NCBI GenBank assembly: GCA_964017155.1
Contig: OZ024858.1
Coordinates: 24,190,323 to 24,254,322, forward strand
Reading direction: 5' to 3'
DNA: 64,000 nucleotides
Source of the DNA: Oasisia sp. SBJ-2009
Lineage: Eukaryota > Annelida > Polychaeta > Sabellida > Siboglinidae
Shown here: positions 36,053 to 47,617 of the stretch, piece by piece
Layout: each line of letters opens with the position of its first letter
Position numbering within the stretch: the stretch's first letter is position 1
Notes under the pieces: generated by a model
Databases searched by the model: none
What the model was told of the DNA's origin: nothing
The model's input: the letters and a program-made list of their open reading frames with translations, nothing else
Translations under genes and position numbers: made by a program

Positions 36053-39000
36053 ATGGCACCGGACCCAGCCGACGACGAACAGGACACGATGAAGATCCTA
36101 CTGGCCACGGACTGCCACCTTGGCTACCAGGAGAAAGACCCGATCAGAGGCAACGACTCCCTCGTCACCTTCGAAGAAATCCTTGTGCTGGCACAGAAGA
36201 ACGACGTCGACTTTGTCCTGCTAGGCGGCGACTTGTTCCACGATAACAAGCCATCGAGGAAGACGATGCACGGCTGCCTGTCACTGCTACGCAAGTACTG
36301 TCTCGGCGACAAGCCGTGCCAGGTGGAATTCCTCAGCGACCCGTCGCTCAACTTTGGCCACACCCACTTCCCGACCGTCAACTACGAAGACCCGAACCTG
36401 AACATAGCCTACCCAGTGTTTTCGATCCACGGTAACCATGACGACCCGGCTGGACAGGGCAACCTGTGTTCGCTGGACCTGCTGAATGCAGCGGGCCTCG
36501 TGAACTACTTCGGTAAAAACGAGTCGTTGGAGAAGATCGAGGTGAGCCCACTGCTGCTGCAGAAGGGAGAGACGAAGCTGGCGCTGTACGGACTCGGGGC
36601 GCTCCGAGACGAACGGCTGCACCGACTGTTTGTGCATAAGAAGGTGACGTGATCATGTGGACTTTAATGACATACATTTACCAATAAGTTATACTTATAA
36701 ATTTATATCACATATTTATTTCGCAATTAGTATCATTAGCATTTTAGTATGATAGTTTTTATGATTGATTAGCTATATTATTATATATATATATTATTTA
36801 TTTAATCATATATTTTTTATTAAATTTTTATTTTAGCATACTGAGGAATATTAAGAAATGTAACGACTGTGCTATTTATTTTACTGTTTCATGTATAGAC
36901 TTATATTTATAATGTTTATATATATATATATATGTGTGCATGTGTATATATATATATATATGTATATATATATGTGCGTGTCTGTATATATATATATATA
37001 TATATATAAATATATATATAAATATATATATATGTATATATAAGTTTATTTATCTTAATAATATTTTATCATCCATATATACATATATATATATATATAT
37101 TAATAATAATTTATCATCCAATTTTAGCTACTATTTGTACATTTATGTGAGGTGCCTGAGAGCAATAATATTGATTGGGGTGCCATTCCAAATATATTGT
37201 ATTATTATTATCATTAAGGTGGTGATGCTGCGCCCGAAGGAGAGTCAGGAGGATTGGTTCAATCTGTTCGTTCTGCACCAGAACCGAACCAAGCACAGCA
37301 CGACCAACTACATCCCCGAGCAGTTTCTCGACGACTTCATCGACCTCGTCTTCTGGGGTCACGAGCACGAGTGCAAAATTACGCCCGTGTGGAACGGCAT
37401 TCAGAACTTCTACGTCACGCAGCCCGGGAGTTCGGTCGCCACGTCTCTATCGGAAGGCGAGTCGAGGGCGAAACACGTCGGACTGTTGTACGTGAAACAG
37501 CGGAACTTCAAGCTGCACAAGCTCCCGCTGACGACAGTGCGGCCGTTTTATATGGAGGACATCGTTCTGTGTGACACTAGTCTCAACCCTGGCGATCCGG
37601 ACGTTGTCAAGAACGTAGAAGTTTACTGCGCCCAGAAAGTCACGGAGCTGTTAGAGCAAGCGGGTACATGTTTGCCGTTATTAAAAAATTATTTCTAAAA
37701 TGTGAGCTAAAACCATTTCATAATTCATATGTTTGTTTTATTTGGTATATGTTATAGGACACAGTGTGGTACAAGTTAATTACAAGTTTGTGTTCGTTCT
37801 TGTAATATATGCATAGCTTTATGTAGCGACCCGTCATTTGGACGGGTAAAAACGAATATAGACGGGCAGAAATATGGGTGGACGGTTAAAAAAACGGAGC
37901 AAAAAGTCTTCCAAAACCATAGATATTGTTAGTTAAGCCTTGCAAGTGAGTGTAAATGGTGTCGTGTGTGGTTGTAGCCCATTTCAGGTCATCAGGCACA
38001 TCTGAAAGTTTGTAAACTAGCTTAACAGTTAACATCCACGTGTCTACTAAAACATGTGTGACTGGCAATAATTTTATCATGCATAAAGCCCTGAATATAT
38101 GGTATCATATATATTTGATGTTTCATGTTTGTGTTGTCATAGAGAGGGATCGCAGTGGGAACTCGAAGCAGCCAGAGAAGCCACTCATCAGGCTCAGGGT
38201 TGACTACAGCGGTGGCTTTGAACTCTTCAGCATTCAGAGGTAGGTATTAGGTAGCTGTTGATCACCCAAGGCAGTTTGGCTTTGTTAACCATTTCAGTAT
38301 GTCAGGCTGCTACTGTGGCCACGAGGTGTGACACTGGAATTTGACAGGCTGCTATTTGTAAAGGCAAAAGCAAGTTCTTATATAGCGCAGTATCCAGTCC
38401 TCAGGACCGTTCAAAGCGCTTTACACTTTACTTCCCTGACAGACCTGTTCACTCAGACACCATCTCGGCTTTTCTGGGAAGCATCCAGCCATATGCTACA
38501 ATTAATGCGCGAAGGCTGCTCGTACACATATCCACCACTGTCTATAGTTAGGTACTCATTTATTCAGCTGAGTGAACTGGAGCAATGTAGAGTGAAAAAA
38601 CTTGCCCAAGGTTTTAACACCGCAGCCAGGATTCGAACCCGGGTTCTCGTAGTCGAGAGTCCGAAGCCCTACCCCTGAGCCACTGCGCTCTACTGCGCGC
38701 TGTATTTGGGGGGCATTAACGATGTCTCCTATTCCAATAATTTTTACACACGATCATCAGCTATTATCAATGGATAATATAAATAAATATATATGTATAT
38801 ATATATATATATATATAGATATATATTATACATATATATATTATTTTAAAATATATTCTCAAGACTTGATTAACCAATTATCATTATATAAGGGCCACCA
38901 CAAAATGAATTTAAACCGGCACGTAAAGACTACCACAGCACTATCTTTATGGTGCCAAAACAGTACATTGTACATCTGTTACACAAACCTTGTAGTGAAT

Positions 39001-42000
39001 ACGTCACTTTTAGTGCTAACAGCATGACTACTGGAGTAAGAGAGATGTTTGACCTTGCTATGTGAATGTGTTGTGATGTATTATTTGCTAGGTTTGGACA
39101 GAAGTTTGTGGATCGTGTAGCCAACCCCAAAGACATGATCTTATTCCACCGACGAAGACAACTCAATCCAGACCACAAGGGCTCTGACCACGGTACAGTT
39201 GCTTATTGTTTACTTCAATGTTGATCTGAATAATCAGTTGTCAGCGATTGATTGGTTCATGATAAACATCATGTTATGCCCGTGTCTTCAGTGTGTTATC
39301 TGGCTTGTAAGCTGGAGTGCCAACAGTGATCCTTCAAACGTAAACTTGTGTGTTAACTTCGGGCCTGGCATCAGTTAACTACTGTTATTTCCTACCGTGA
39401 ATTGTACTACTAAAAAGGCAAGGCAAGGCAAGTTCTTAAATAGCGCAGTGTCCAGTCCTCAGGACTGTTCAAAGCGCTTTACACTTTACTTCCGTGACAG
39501 ACCTGTACACTCAGACACCATCTCAGCTTCTCTGGGAAACATCCAGCCATATGCTGCAATTAATGCACGAAGGCTGCTCGTGCACTATATAGCCAGGTAC
39601 TCATTTATACAGCTGAGTGAACTGGAGCAATGTAGAGTGAAAAACTTGCCCAAGGTTTTAACACCACAGCACAGGATTCGAACCGAAGTTCTTGTAGTCG
39701 AGAGTCCAAAGCTCTTCCCCTGAGCCATTGCGCTCTTGCACAGAGATATAAATCTATCCAATGTAACTTTGATGATTGATGGCGATCAGTTAGATAACCA
39801 ATCTTGGATATTATCAGTTCCCAATACCAGTTTACATTAACGTTGATAGTCGTAAGCATATAGCTAGATATTACTTGCCTTGATCATTGGGTTCTGAAGT
39901 AAAATAGTTTACCTTGTAATGCAATTATACATGTACTTAATTTTGAGAGTGTTTGTTTGTGATTATGATCCTGCTGTCAGCCAGTTATCTGAGGTGAAAA
40001 CTCGAACAGACTTGAAAATTGTTGCCTTGTTTGAACTGTGTGAATGATAGTTTTACAGGTGTTTGACCGTTGTGATTGTGAACATCATTTGAAACTGTGT
40101 TTTGTTGGTCAGTTGGAGACACGGAGTGCCTACTGGACCTTAGACCAGAAGGTCTGGACACGGCCCGAGTGGAGGACATGGTCAAGGAATACTTCACCAA
40201 GGCCGATCAGGTCTGTCTTTCTATTTCTGCGTCTCCATTTCTCCCTAGATATGTTTATTTAGAAATTATCTTAAAATAAGCAAGACAGTGAATACACCAT
40301 TCTAAGTTAAATAAAAAAAATTGCTATAAACTCGTAATTAATTTTACAAGATTACCATGTTTTTATATTTACACGTGTAGTGCATTTAATTCAGTTCACT
40401 TTAATGTCCTTAAAAAGGATACACATCATACAACTTATGATCACATCTAAAATATGTAAAAAAAAGATTGTCACAAAATACAGATGAAATGCAAAATGTA
40501 ACCACACACAAAAAAACTGTTGGCATTGATATCACTTATTTAACATTCTAGTTGCCACCGGCACAAAAGTCCTGCTGTAGCGAGCGGTTTTGCGTTTGAT
40601 ACAACGATATCTCCTTCGAGACGGAAGAACATGAAAATATGTAGAGTGGGTGTTCAGACTCAGCAGCGACAGCACAAGCTTTCTTCAGGATTGCATGGTC
40701 GATTGTTTGGGACAGTATAGGGCCCGTAAGTGTGTCACGATACACGGCGAGACTCCGCGCAATTGTAGCTGATTTGGGGAGTGGTGATTAGAATAATATT
40801 CGATGGATGACAGTTGTAACTTCCGGCTGATGAATATTAGGAAAATCAGGACATCAATATCTTGTGTTATACCTTTCTTATCTTAGATGTCCGATTTAAT
40901 ATTGAGTTTACCACACTATCATAGACATAGCGATTTATGTAGTGCAGATAATAGACACTCCCCACAAATTTTAGCCGTATGTGTTTTTTTACGGATTTTA
41001 CATAGCTGTACGTTGTGGTATCGATAAGCACTTATATCTGACAAATTGTCTAAATGCACATAATCATAACACATGTATACGTTTGGTCAAAACAGGTTGT
41101 ACTGTGCGAAAAATGGCACTTTTCATTATTAGTCAAGATCGCCAAACGCAAGAACTTGCCGCTGTTGCCATGGCAACCACCATTATAATCGATTAAAATT
41201 CAAGATTTCCGTGATCATTGTCACCGGCAAAGTGTTCCACTGCTTTTGGCAGACATGTTAAGTCTCCCGCATTCGGCGGGAGACTCCCGCAATTTACAGG
41301 AAATCTCCCGATCTCCCGCACGGGAGAACCAATCTCCCGCAATTTCACTGAAATGTAAGTGAAAAAAATTGCGGGAGACTCCAACACCAAAAACAAATAA
41401 ATTTGACCTAAGTTACCTAACTGGGTGCGGATAATTGGTTTATTTCTGGCTGGGTATTGTCTTGTGTGCTTTTCTGTGTCACCTCACAATGCAGTGCCAG
41501 TTAACTAATTGCAATCGAGTCTGAGACAGAGCTAATGCTCACAGACATCGCCGGGCGCTCGCCGGTGCAGACAATGATTTGAACAATGACCTGAATTGGA
41601 ACTATTTAAATCCCGTCTTACTGTGATGATTGAACATTAAAAACTGTCTAATAAATATGTAAGTACAAAGCCTACACTTTGCCTGTCGCTGACATTGTTT
41701 ATTAGCTTGGTAGAATCACCGCGAGCCGCTTTGATACCCTATTATCGCCCGCTGTGTACGTTCCAGTCTTGTAGTACAAAGTGCAATCCGTTTAGATCTA
41801 ATGGAATAATGGCCATCCATACATCTACACTACATGTGCACGTTTGTAAATATATGTACTTTTGCTAAGCTCTTTACTATTTGAGTACATTTGACATGTA
41901 AATGAAAAACATTCTCAACAGTTGAGAAAGCATGGTTATTTAAATGGCTCCAGTCGAGCCTATGTCACCATGGCTCAGTCCAGCTCATAAATAATGAATT

Positions 42001-45000
42001 CCCTATTCAAGTTTTACATGTACAGATTATATTAGTTGTGTAATAAAATATCATGTAGATGCTGCTGCTTTTCATCCAAGGGATTTTTTTGCAACATATG
42101 ATTCATATCAGAAGTTCAACAAACATGCCAATGAGATTAGCAGGGAATTTATTATATTTGAACAATATAACTTTTGCAATTAAAACAAGCAAAAGTTTTG
42201 CTTGTAATAATCTTTCGGACTGTATAACTGAAATTGTTAGACTGGAACAATTCGATTATTACAACCAAAAACAAAACGAAGTCCTATACGTTAACATGGA
42301 GAATATGGACCTTCTGCCCCCAACTGCCCCCAGCCTCGTTTTCGCGCGCGAGACTTACACGCCCTATTGGTGTAGGTAAACCAATGATCTTGGGAGCAAC
42401 GTATGAGATTGTTAAAAGCCTGGTACGGTAACGGTTACTCACGGAAAGAGCAGGATAGTAACAAGTACTGGAATACATTATGAGAGGCTCAGTGATGCTA
42501 CGGTAGAGACGTAGAAGAAGTTTTGGGTCAACACTGAAAGCTCGCAACTTTCGAAGAACGTGCAGTCGCTGCGGAGACTTCTTTTGTACGGATGTAACAT
42601 GTTGTAACATCCATAGATATGGCTTTAATTACAGAATTACTATTTATATTTACTATACTAACATGCTGATTTTTAACGTTGAATATACTTTGGTTTATAA
42701 ACACTAGTATTAGCTAATTAATAAACTCTCTGTATATTGCCATCTTCAAGGTGTTCCTGCAGATCTCCCTGGGCCAATCAGCACATTTTTCTTCCTTGTT
42801 ATTTATGCATGACAGTTGATTTGCTTTAGAATCAGCGCTTGAACTTGCTGTCTGAGAAAGGAATGGGTGAAGCCGTGAAGGAGTTTGTTGACAAGGAGGA
42901 GAAAGATGCGATCTGGGAGCTCTTTAAGCATCAACTGCAGAAGACTCAGGTAACATCTAGGACTCACACACAACCAATGTTGACTCACATACCAACAACC
43001 TTGACTCACACGCCAACAGTGTTGATTCACATACCAACAACATTGACTCACACGCTGTCAACTCATACACCAACAACCTTGACTCACACGCCAACAGTTT
43101 TGACTCACGTACCAACAACTTTGACTCGCACACTGTCAACTCATACACCAACAACCTTGACTCACACGCCAACAGTTTTGACTCACATACCAACAACTTT
43201 GACTCGCACACTGTCAACTCATACACCAACAACCTTGACTCACACGCCAACAGTTTTGACTCACGTACCAACAACTTTGACTCGCACACTGTCAACTCAT
43301 ACACCAACAACCTTGACTCACACGCTAACAGTTTTGACTCACGTACCAACAACTTTGACTCGCACACTGTCAACTCATACACCAACAACCTTGACTCACA
43401 CGCCAACAGTTTTGACTCACATACCAACAACTTTGACTCGCACACTGTCAACTCATACACCAACAACCTTGACTCACACGCCAACAGTTTTGACTCACGT
43501 ACCAACAACTTTGACTCGCACACTGTCAACTCATACACCAACAACCTTGACTCACACGCTAACAGTTTTGACTCACATACCAACAACTTTGACTCGCACA
43601 CTGTCAACTCATACATCAACAACCTTGACTCACACGCCAACAGTTTTGACTCACATACCAACAACTTTGACTCGCACACTGTCAACTCATACACCAACAA
43701 CCTTGACTCACACGCCAACAGTTTTGACTCGCATACCAACAACTTTGACTCGCACACTGTCAACTCATACACCAACAACCTTGACTCACACGCCAACAGT
43801 TTTGACTCACATACCAACAACTTTGACTCGCACACTGTAAACTCATACACCAACAACATTGACTCACACGCTAACAGAGTTGACTCACATGACAACAATG
43901 TTGACTGACACACTAAGTTTCGACTCATAGACCAATAACCTGGACTCACACATCAAGTGCTAACTCACATACAGTATTGACTCACATACTGTATCAACTC
44001 ATACACCGATGGTGTCAACTCACACACAACCAATATCAAATCACATCTCAATGTTTAAAAACTCATGTTTCTTTGGAAAATGTAGACATTCCATGGGGAT
44101 AAGGCTATGACAGTTTATTATAACTGATGTGTCTGTACCCTGAGACCATGGCTCAGTTTAGCAATAGGAACAATCAAGTGACATGACTTTGTACTTTACA
44201 GTGCTTCGTAGCCAAGAAAATTCCCATACAATTTATAGGTAAATAAAATATAATACCGCTACTAATGCTTATCATCACTGATGGGTTTAGCAGGAGTTTA
44301 ATCCTTAACTGGTAGGACTGATGGGACTGGTTGGCCACAAAACAGGTAGGCCAGTAGAACAGATGGGAGATTGAAGCAGGGTCCGTATAGGGCCTTGAAA
44401 GTCTTGAAGAGGCTTGAATTTGATTGGACCAAATTCAAGGCCTTGAAATCCTTGAATTTTACAAAGTAGTCTTGAAAAGTCTTGAATTTAATTGTGGTCA
44501 ATAAAATATTGTTTTGACTCAATTGTTGTGACAAATAACAGCCAGAAAAGGAAATGCCTTTGCACAAAGATAACTCGTGAACATTGGGTAATCGGCATTT
44601 CATTATGGTCGGCGCCACTGTTTTCTTAGTCGAGTAAATTTTGTAATGTTAACTTAATTTACTGTGTCGTTAAAACAGTCTTAAATTTCTTTTTCAAATA
44701 GCCTTGAAAAGTGTTCAATTTCAAGTGTCCAGATGTGTACGGACCCTGTTGAAGGTTGAGGCATTGTTCGCCCGTCTCCGGCGATGAGGGTATCACTGTG
44801 TGGCGTGTGTTTAACAGGAACACCTGAAGATGAGGGAGACAGCGGAGGAACAGATAGATGACGAGGTGCTTCACTTTGCCGCCGAACGTCGCGCCAAGAA
44901 CGAGCAACAAGACATCGAGGCGGTCCTGTGTCGTGTCCGACAGAATCACTGTGACGACGACACCAACGGGGCAGCCAGTAGCGACTCCGACACGAGTTCT

Positions 45001-45210
45001 GTCGCGAGCGCCGTCGAGAGAGGAGCGGGACGTGCGGCAAGGTCACGGGGTCGTGGAGGCACCAGTAGCAGGGCACGGGGTCGCGGACGAGGTCGCAAGG
45101 CTGCGGTCGTCGAGCCAGTTGCCATGACAACCATACAGCAGGCGTTCAACACGCAGAGGTCACAGAGAGGAAGCCGGGTCAAGTCCAGCATCTCCTATGA
45201 GTACGTGGGT

Positions 45211-45242
<32 letters not shown>

Positions 45243-46446
45243 GGCACAGGCAGAATTTTGTGCCGGTGTTTTTATGCGCATATTCACATATCATTGCAAT
45301 CGTAAAACGTAATTATAAAATGTTAAGTAAGTGACACACATTGTTTAAATATGTCAACGTGTTGTCCTTGCATATCTGATGTCACTTTATTGCTAAGTTA
45401 AATAGCTTCATGTGGCTGCAAAAAACATTGAAGCATGATAAAATGTCATCACCATCCGTCTCCCATTTACTCCTACGTAAGTGACACACATTGTTTAATT
45501 AGTTAAATGTGTTCTCTTCACATGTCTGAAGTAAGTTCATTGCTAATTTAAATATCTTTCTGTAGGGACAAATATCCTTTGCACATGGTTAAGGGGAGTG
45601 ACTGTCAGTCTCTCTCAATAATATCATTCACGTTCGTATCCCCAAGCTGCCCACCTATGGTTCCCGCCCATAAACACAGGGACATAGGAATATGGTACAT
45701 CAGGCAGTGAGTCAATGAAAAGTGTCATTCATTCAATTGGTCAGCACTCGATAAAAACATGCATCTTTCACTTCTGTCAATGTAGTTTATATGTAGAAGC
45801 TTGGCAGCCCTGTGGTATTTGTATAGGACATCAAATGCTGAAAGCGCCACCTGGTGTACAGAGTGTACACCAGGTGGCGTGAGACGGACGGTAATCAGAC
45901 TCGATAAAATGCCACAAAATGCAGGGAATTAGGAATATATATAATTCCCTATGAAGTTTGACTTGTGTTAACCCTGCGACCGGCCTGCAAAAATCCTCTG
46001 TTGCATACAATGCCAGCAGCATTGCCGAACATTTCAAGTATTTTACAGTATCTGCGTAAATGAATGTCTATTTTGTAACTTTAGAAAGAATAGCACAGCT
46101 GTGCACGCTATTTGTTCAGGTTGTTAAAATATAGCAAAAGATTCCTGTGAAAGTTATTTGGTTGTAGAAAGAGTCAAAATATTGCGTTTAACTACATAAC
46201 TCTGTCATAATGTTGATTACAATAAAGGTGAATGTGTGCCATTTCTTATTCAGGAGCAGTTCTGATGAAGATATGTCGACGTCGAACGACATCAACGATG
46301 GCGACTTTACTCCAGCTACATCAGGCAGGAAACGGAAGACAAACGGAAGCTCGTCAGGTGTGTCAACACGGGGCCGAGGAGTCAATTATAGCGACACAGA
46401 TGACATGTTTGAGATGCGAGCTCCTCCATCAAGACGGAAGAGGTGA
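36053..46446 (+). CDS. MRE11: Double-strand break repair nuclease MRE11 (8 coding exons)
   Basis: Mn-dependent 3'-5' exonuclease/endonuclease of the nuclear MRE11-RAD50-NBS1 complex. Exons: 36053-36643, 37219-37663, 38143-38239, 39092-39192, 40113-40210, 42830-42949, 44818-45200, 46254-46446 (TGA); phases give 675 aa (human 708). All phosphodiesterase residues are present at human numbering: D20 and H22 (ATDCHLG), D60 (GGDLFH), N128-H129 (GNHDD), H217 (LHQNR), H245 and H247 (GHEHE). Capping domain landmarks: [50 protein letters not shown]. The tail has an RG-rich patch ([19 protein letters not shown]) and ends [18 protein letters not shown]. Start chosen at ATG 36053: Kozak-like GCCATGG, and length to D20 equals human. 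Oddities: exon 1 carries residues 1-197 uninterrupted; the stop codon begins a 21-copy repeat. Confidence 0.96.
36783..37101. repeat. Clustered (TA)n tracts in MRE11 intron 1
   Basis: Several TA tracts of 10-30 bp interrupted by GTGTGCATG-type islands over about 320 bp, upstream of MRE11 exon 2. Reading frames through it are low-complexity Tyr-Ile and not coding. Confidence 0.9.
37811..38095 (+). mobile_element. MITE family R1, copy 3
   Basis: Full-length match to copies 1, 2 and 4, from GCTTTATGTAGCGACCCGTC to GCATAAAGCCCTG. It ends 47 bp before the MRE11 exon 3 boundary (38143), so the branch point and pyrimidine tract lie between the element end and the exon. Confidence 0.8.
38361..38690 (-). 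mobile_element. tRNA-derived SINE family B, full-length copy
   Basis: On the minus strand it begins with a tRNA-like head: box A TGGCTCAGGGG and box B GGTTCGAATCC (plus positions 38673-38683 and 38629-38639). The body includes GTGAACAGGTCTGTCAGG and it ends GCGCTATATAAGAACTTG. Five other copies or fragments are in the window. It lies in MRE11 intron 3. Confidence 0.88.
38788..38820. repeat. (TA)n microsatellite
   Basis: Alternating TA tract with one GTAT interruption in MRE11 intron 3. Confidence 0.85.
39416..39735 (-). mobile_element. tRNA-derived SINE family B, second copy in MRE11
   Basis: Nearly full match to 38361-38690, in the same orientation, in MRE11 intron 4 (39193-40112). Its low end reads AAGGCAAGGCAAGGCAAG, a short tandem run at the SINE 3' terminus (transcription sense). 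Confidence 0.85.
40553..40719 (-). mobile_element. LINE relic, extreme C-terminal part (right-hand half of split copy)
   Basis: Minus-strand frames give [20 protein letters not shown], then in a shifted frame [20 protein letters not shown] and FVPVAT. The LPSGRRYR...KTxRYxxSFVPxA pattern is the end of CR1/L2-like reverse transcriptase ORFs. One frameshift. It continues the fragment at 42365-42605 after an intervening insertion. Confidence 0.75.
40720..42364. mobile_element. DNA element R2, interrupted copy (TIR ATAGGGC...GTAAGT)
   Basis: Left end ATAGGGCCCGTAAGT, right end the inverse of AATAGGGCGTGTAAGT, TA on both flanks. The inner sequence matches 60525-61067 on both sides of a ~950-bp block (41246-42198) missing there. 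It sits between the two halves of a LINE relic. No transposase seen. Confidence 0.78.
41246..42198. mobile_element. ~953-bp insertion nested inside R2
   Basis: Defined by comparison: the copy at 60525-61067 runs from CCACTGCTT straight to CTGCTTGTAATAAT, whereas here ~953 bp intervene. TGCTT occurs at both edges and may be a target duplication. The insert begins with repeated CTCCCGC/GCGGGAG phrases (41265-41370). I do not recognise the family. Confidence 0.65.
42365..42605 (-). mobile_element. LINE relic, reverse transcriptase C-terminal region (left part)
   Basis: Minus-strand translation includes [39 protein letters not shown] and [13 protein letters not shown], the RLYFLRKL...FYxSxIESxLxY...ASKIIG pattern of non-LTR retrotransposon ORF2 just after the RT domain. 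Interrupted at KIIGLPTPI by R2; the next LINE residues appear at 40719 and below. Confidence 0.82.
42958..43965. repeat. 78-bp higher-order minisatellite in MRE11 intron 6 (~11 copies)
   Basis: The 78-bp unit consists of four ~20-bp subunits of type TTGACTCACA(C/T)(G/A)CCAACA. Copies align at 43081, 43159, 43237 and so on. The array begins 9 bp after the exon 6 donor (42949/42950). Because 78 is divisible by 3 and lacks stops, it is open in several frames on both strands, including the MRE11 frame up to TAA at 43838-43840. No sign that it is an independent gene. Confidence 0.93.
45210..45243. repeat. (GACA)n microsatellite
   Basis: Eight ACAG/GACA units 10 bp after the exon 7 donor (45200/45201) in MRE11 intron 7. 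Confidence 0.9.
45325..45575. repeat. ~152-bp diverged tandem duplication
   Basis: AAGTGACACACATTGTTTAA recurs at about 45328 and 45480, followed in each copy by GTGTT(G/C)TC, CATATCTGATG / CATGTCTGAAG and ATTGCTAA(G/T)TTAAATA. An old two-copy duplication in MRE11 intron 7. Confidence 0.65.
45845..45879. promoter_or_regulatory. Perfect 16-bp hairpin with two opposed CTCF-like cores
   Basis: CGCCACCTGGTGTACA, GAG spacer, TGTACACCAGGTGGCG. Each arm contains a CACCAGGTGGCG-type core, which fits the known CTCF consensus CCASYAGRKGGC at 11 of 12 positions. Binding is inference. It lies in MRE11 intron 7. Confidence 0.45.
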
Positions 46447-47490
46447 TAGAGACTACATGGTCAGAGTCTTGTGTGCTAAGTTCACAGGTTGGGTGATAGA
46501 GACTACATGGGCGGAGTCTTGTGTTCTAAGTTCATAGACTTGGTGATAGAGACTACATGGGCGGAGTCTTGTGTTCTAAGTTCATAGACTTGGTGATAGA
46601 GACTACATGGGCGGAGTCTTGTGTTCTAAGTTCATAGACTTGGTGATAGAGACTACATGGGCGGAGTCTTGTGTTCTAAGTTCATAGACTTGGTGATAGA
46701 GACTACATGGGCGGAGTCTTGTGTTCTAAGTTCATAGACTTGGTGATAGAGACTACATGGGCGGAGTCTTGTGTTCTAAGTTCATAGACTTGGTGATAGA
46801 GACTACATGGGCGGAGTCTTGTGTTCTAAGTTCATAGACTTGGTGATAGAGACTACATGGGCAGAGTCTTGTGTTCTAAGTTCATAGACTTGGTGATAGA
46901 GACTACATGGGCGGAGTCTTGTGTTCTAAGTTCATAGACTTGGTGATAGAGACTACATGGGCGGAGTCTTGTGTTCTAAGTTCATAGACTTGGTGATAGA
47001 GACTACATGGGCGGAGTCTTGTGTTCTAAGTTCATAGACTTGGTGATAGAGACTACATGGGCGGAGTCTTGTGTTCTAAGTTCATAGACTTGGTGATAGA
47101 GACTACATGGGCGGAGTCTTGTGTTCTAAGTTCATAGACTTGGTGATAGAGACTACATGGGCGGAGTCTTGCGTTCTAAGTTCATAGACTTGGTGATAGA
47201 GACTACATGGGCGGAGTCTTGCGTTCTAAGTTCATAGACTTGGTGATAGAGACTACATGGGCGGAGTCTTGCGTTCTAAGTTCATAGACTTGGTGATAGA
47301 GTCTACATGGGCGGAGTCTTGCGTGCTAAGTTCATAGACTTGGTGATAGAGACTACATGGGCGGAGTCTTGCGTGCTAAGTTCATAGACTTGGTGATAGA
47401 GACTACATGGGCGGAGTCTTGCGTGCTAAGTTCATAGACTTGGTGATAGAGACTACATGGGCGGAGTCGTGTGTGCTAAGTTCACAGACT
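46441..47490 (+). repeat. 50-bp minisatellite, 21 copies, starting at the MRE11 stop codon
   Basis: Unit: GGTGATAGAGACTACATGGG, CGGAGTCTTGTGTTCTAAGT, TCATAGACTT (50 bp). The first unit contains the last Arg codon and the TGA of MRE11. First and last units share the variants GTGTGCTAAG and TTCACAG; the middle units are homogeneous, then drift to GCGTTCTAAG and GCGTGCTAAG. It forms most of the 3' UTR. Confidence 0.95.
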
Positions 47491-47617
47491 TGTTTTATAA
47501 GAACCAGAACGTTGCTGTTAGACGAGTTCTTGGCGCTACACCAATGGTGTACTCTCTTGTGTGAGAGAACATTCACTAAGAGCCATTCTGTTGACAACTA
47601 TATTATGCCATAAAGTT

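Noticed and set aside
38590..38690. tRNA gene on the minus strand
   Set aside because: Same reason: it is the head of a repeated SINE (also at 39640-39735).
42957..43949. 330-codon minus-strand frame with LLVCESK repeats
   Set aside because: Artefact of the stop-free 78-bp repeat; no start context, homology or splicing support.
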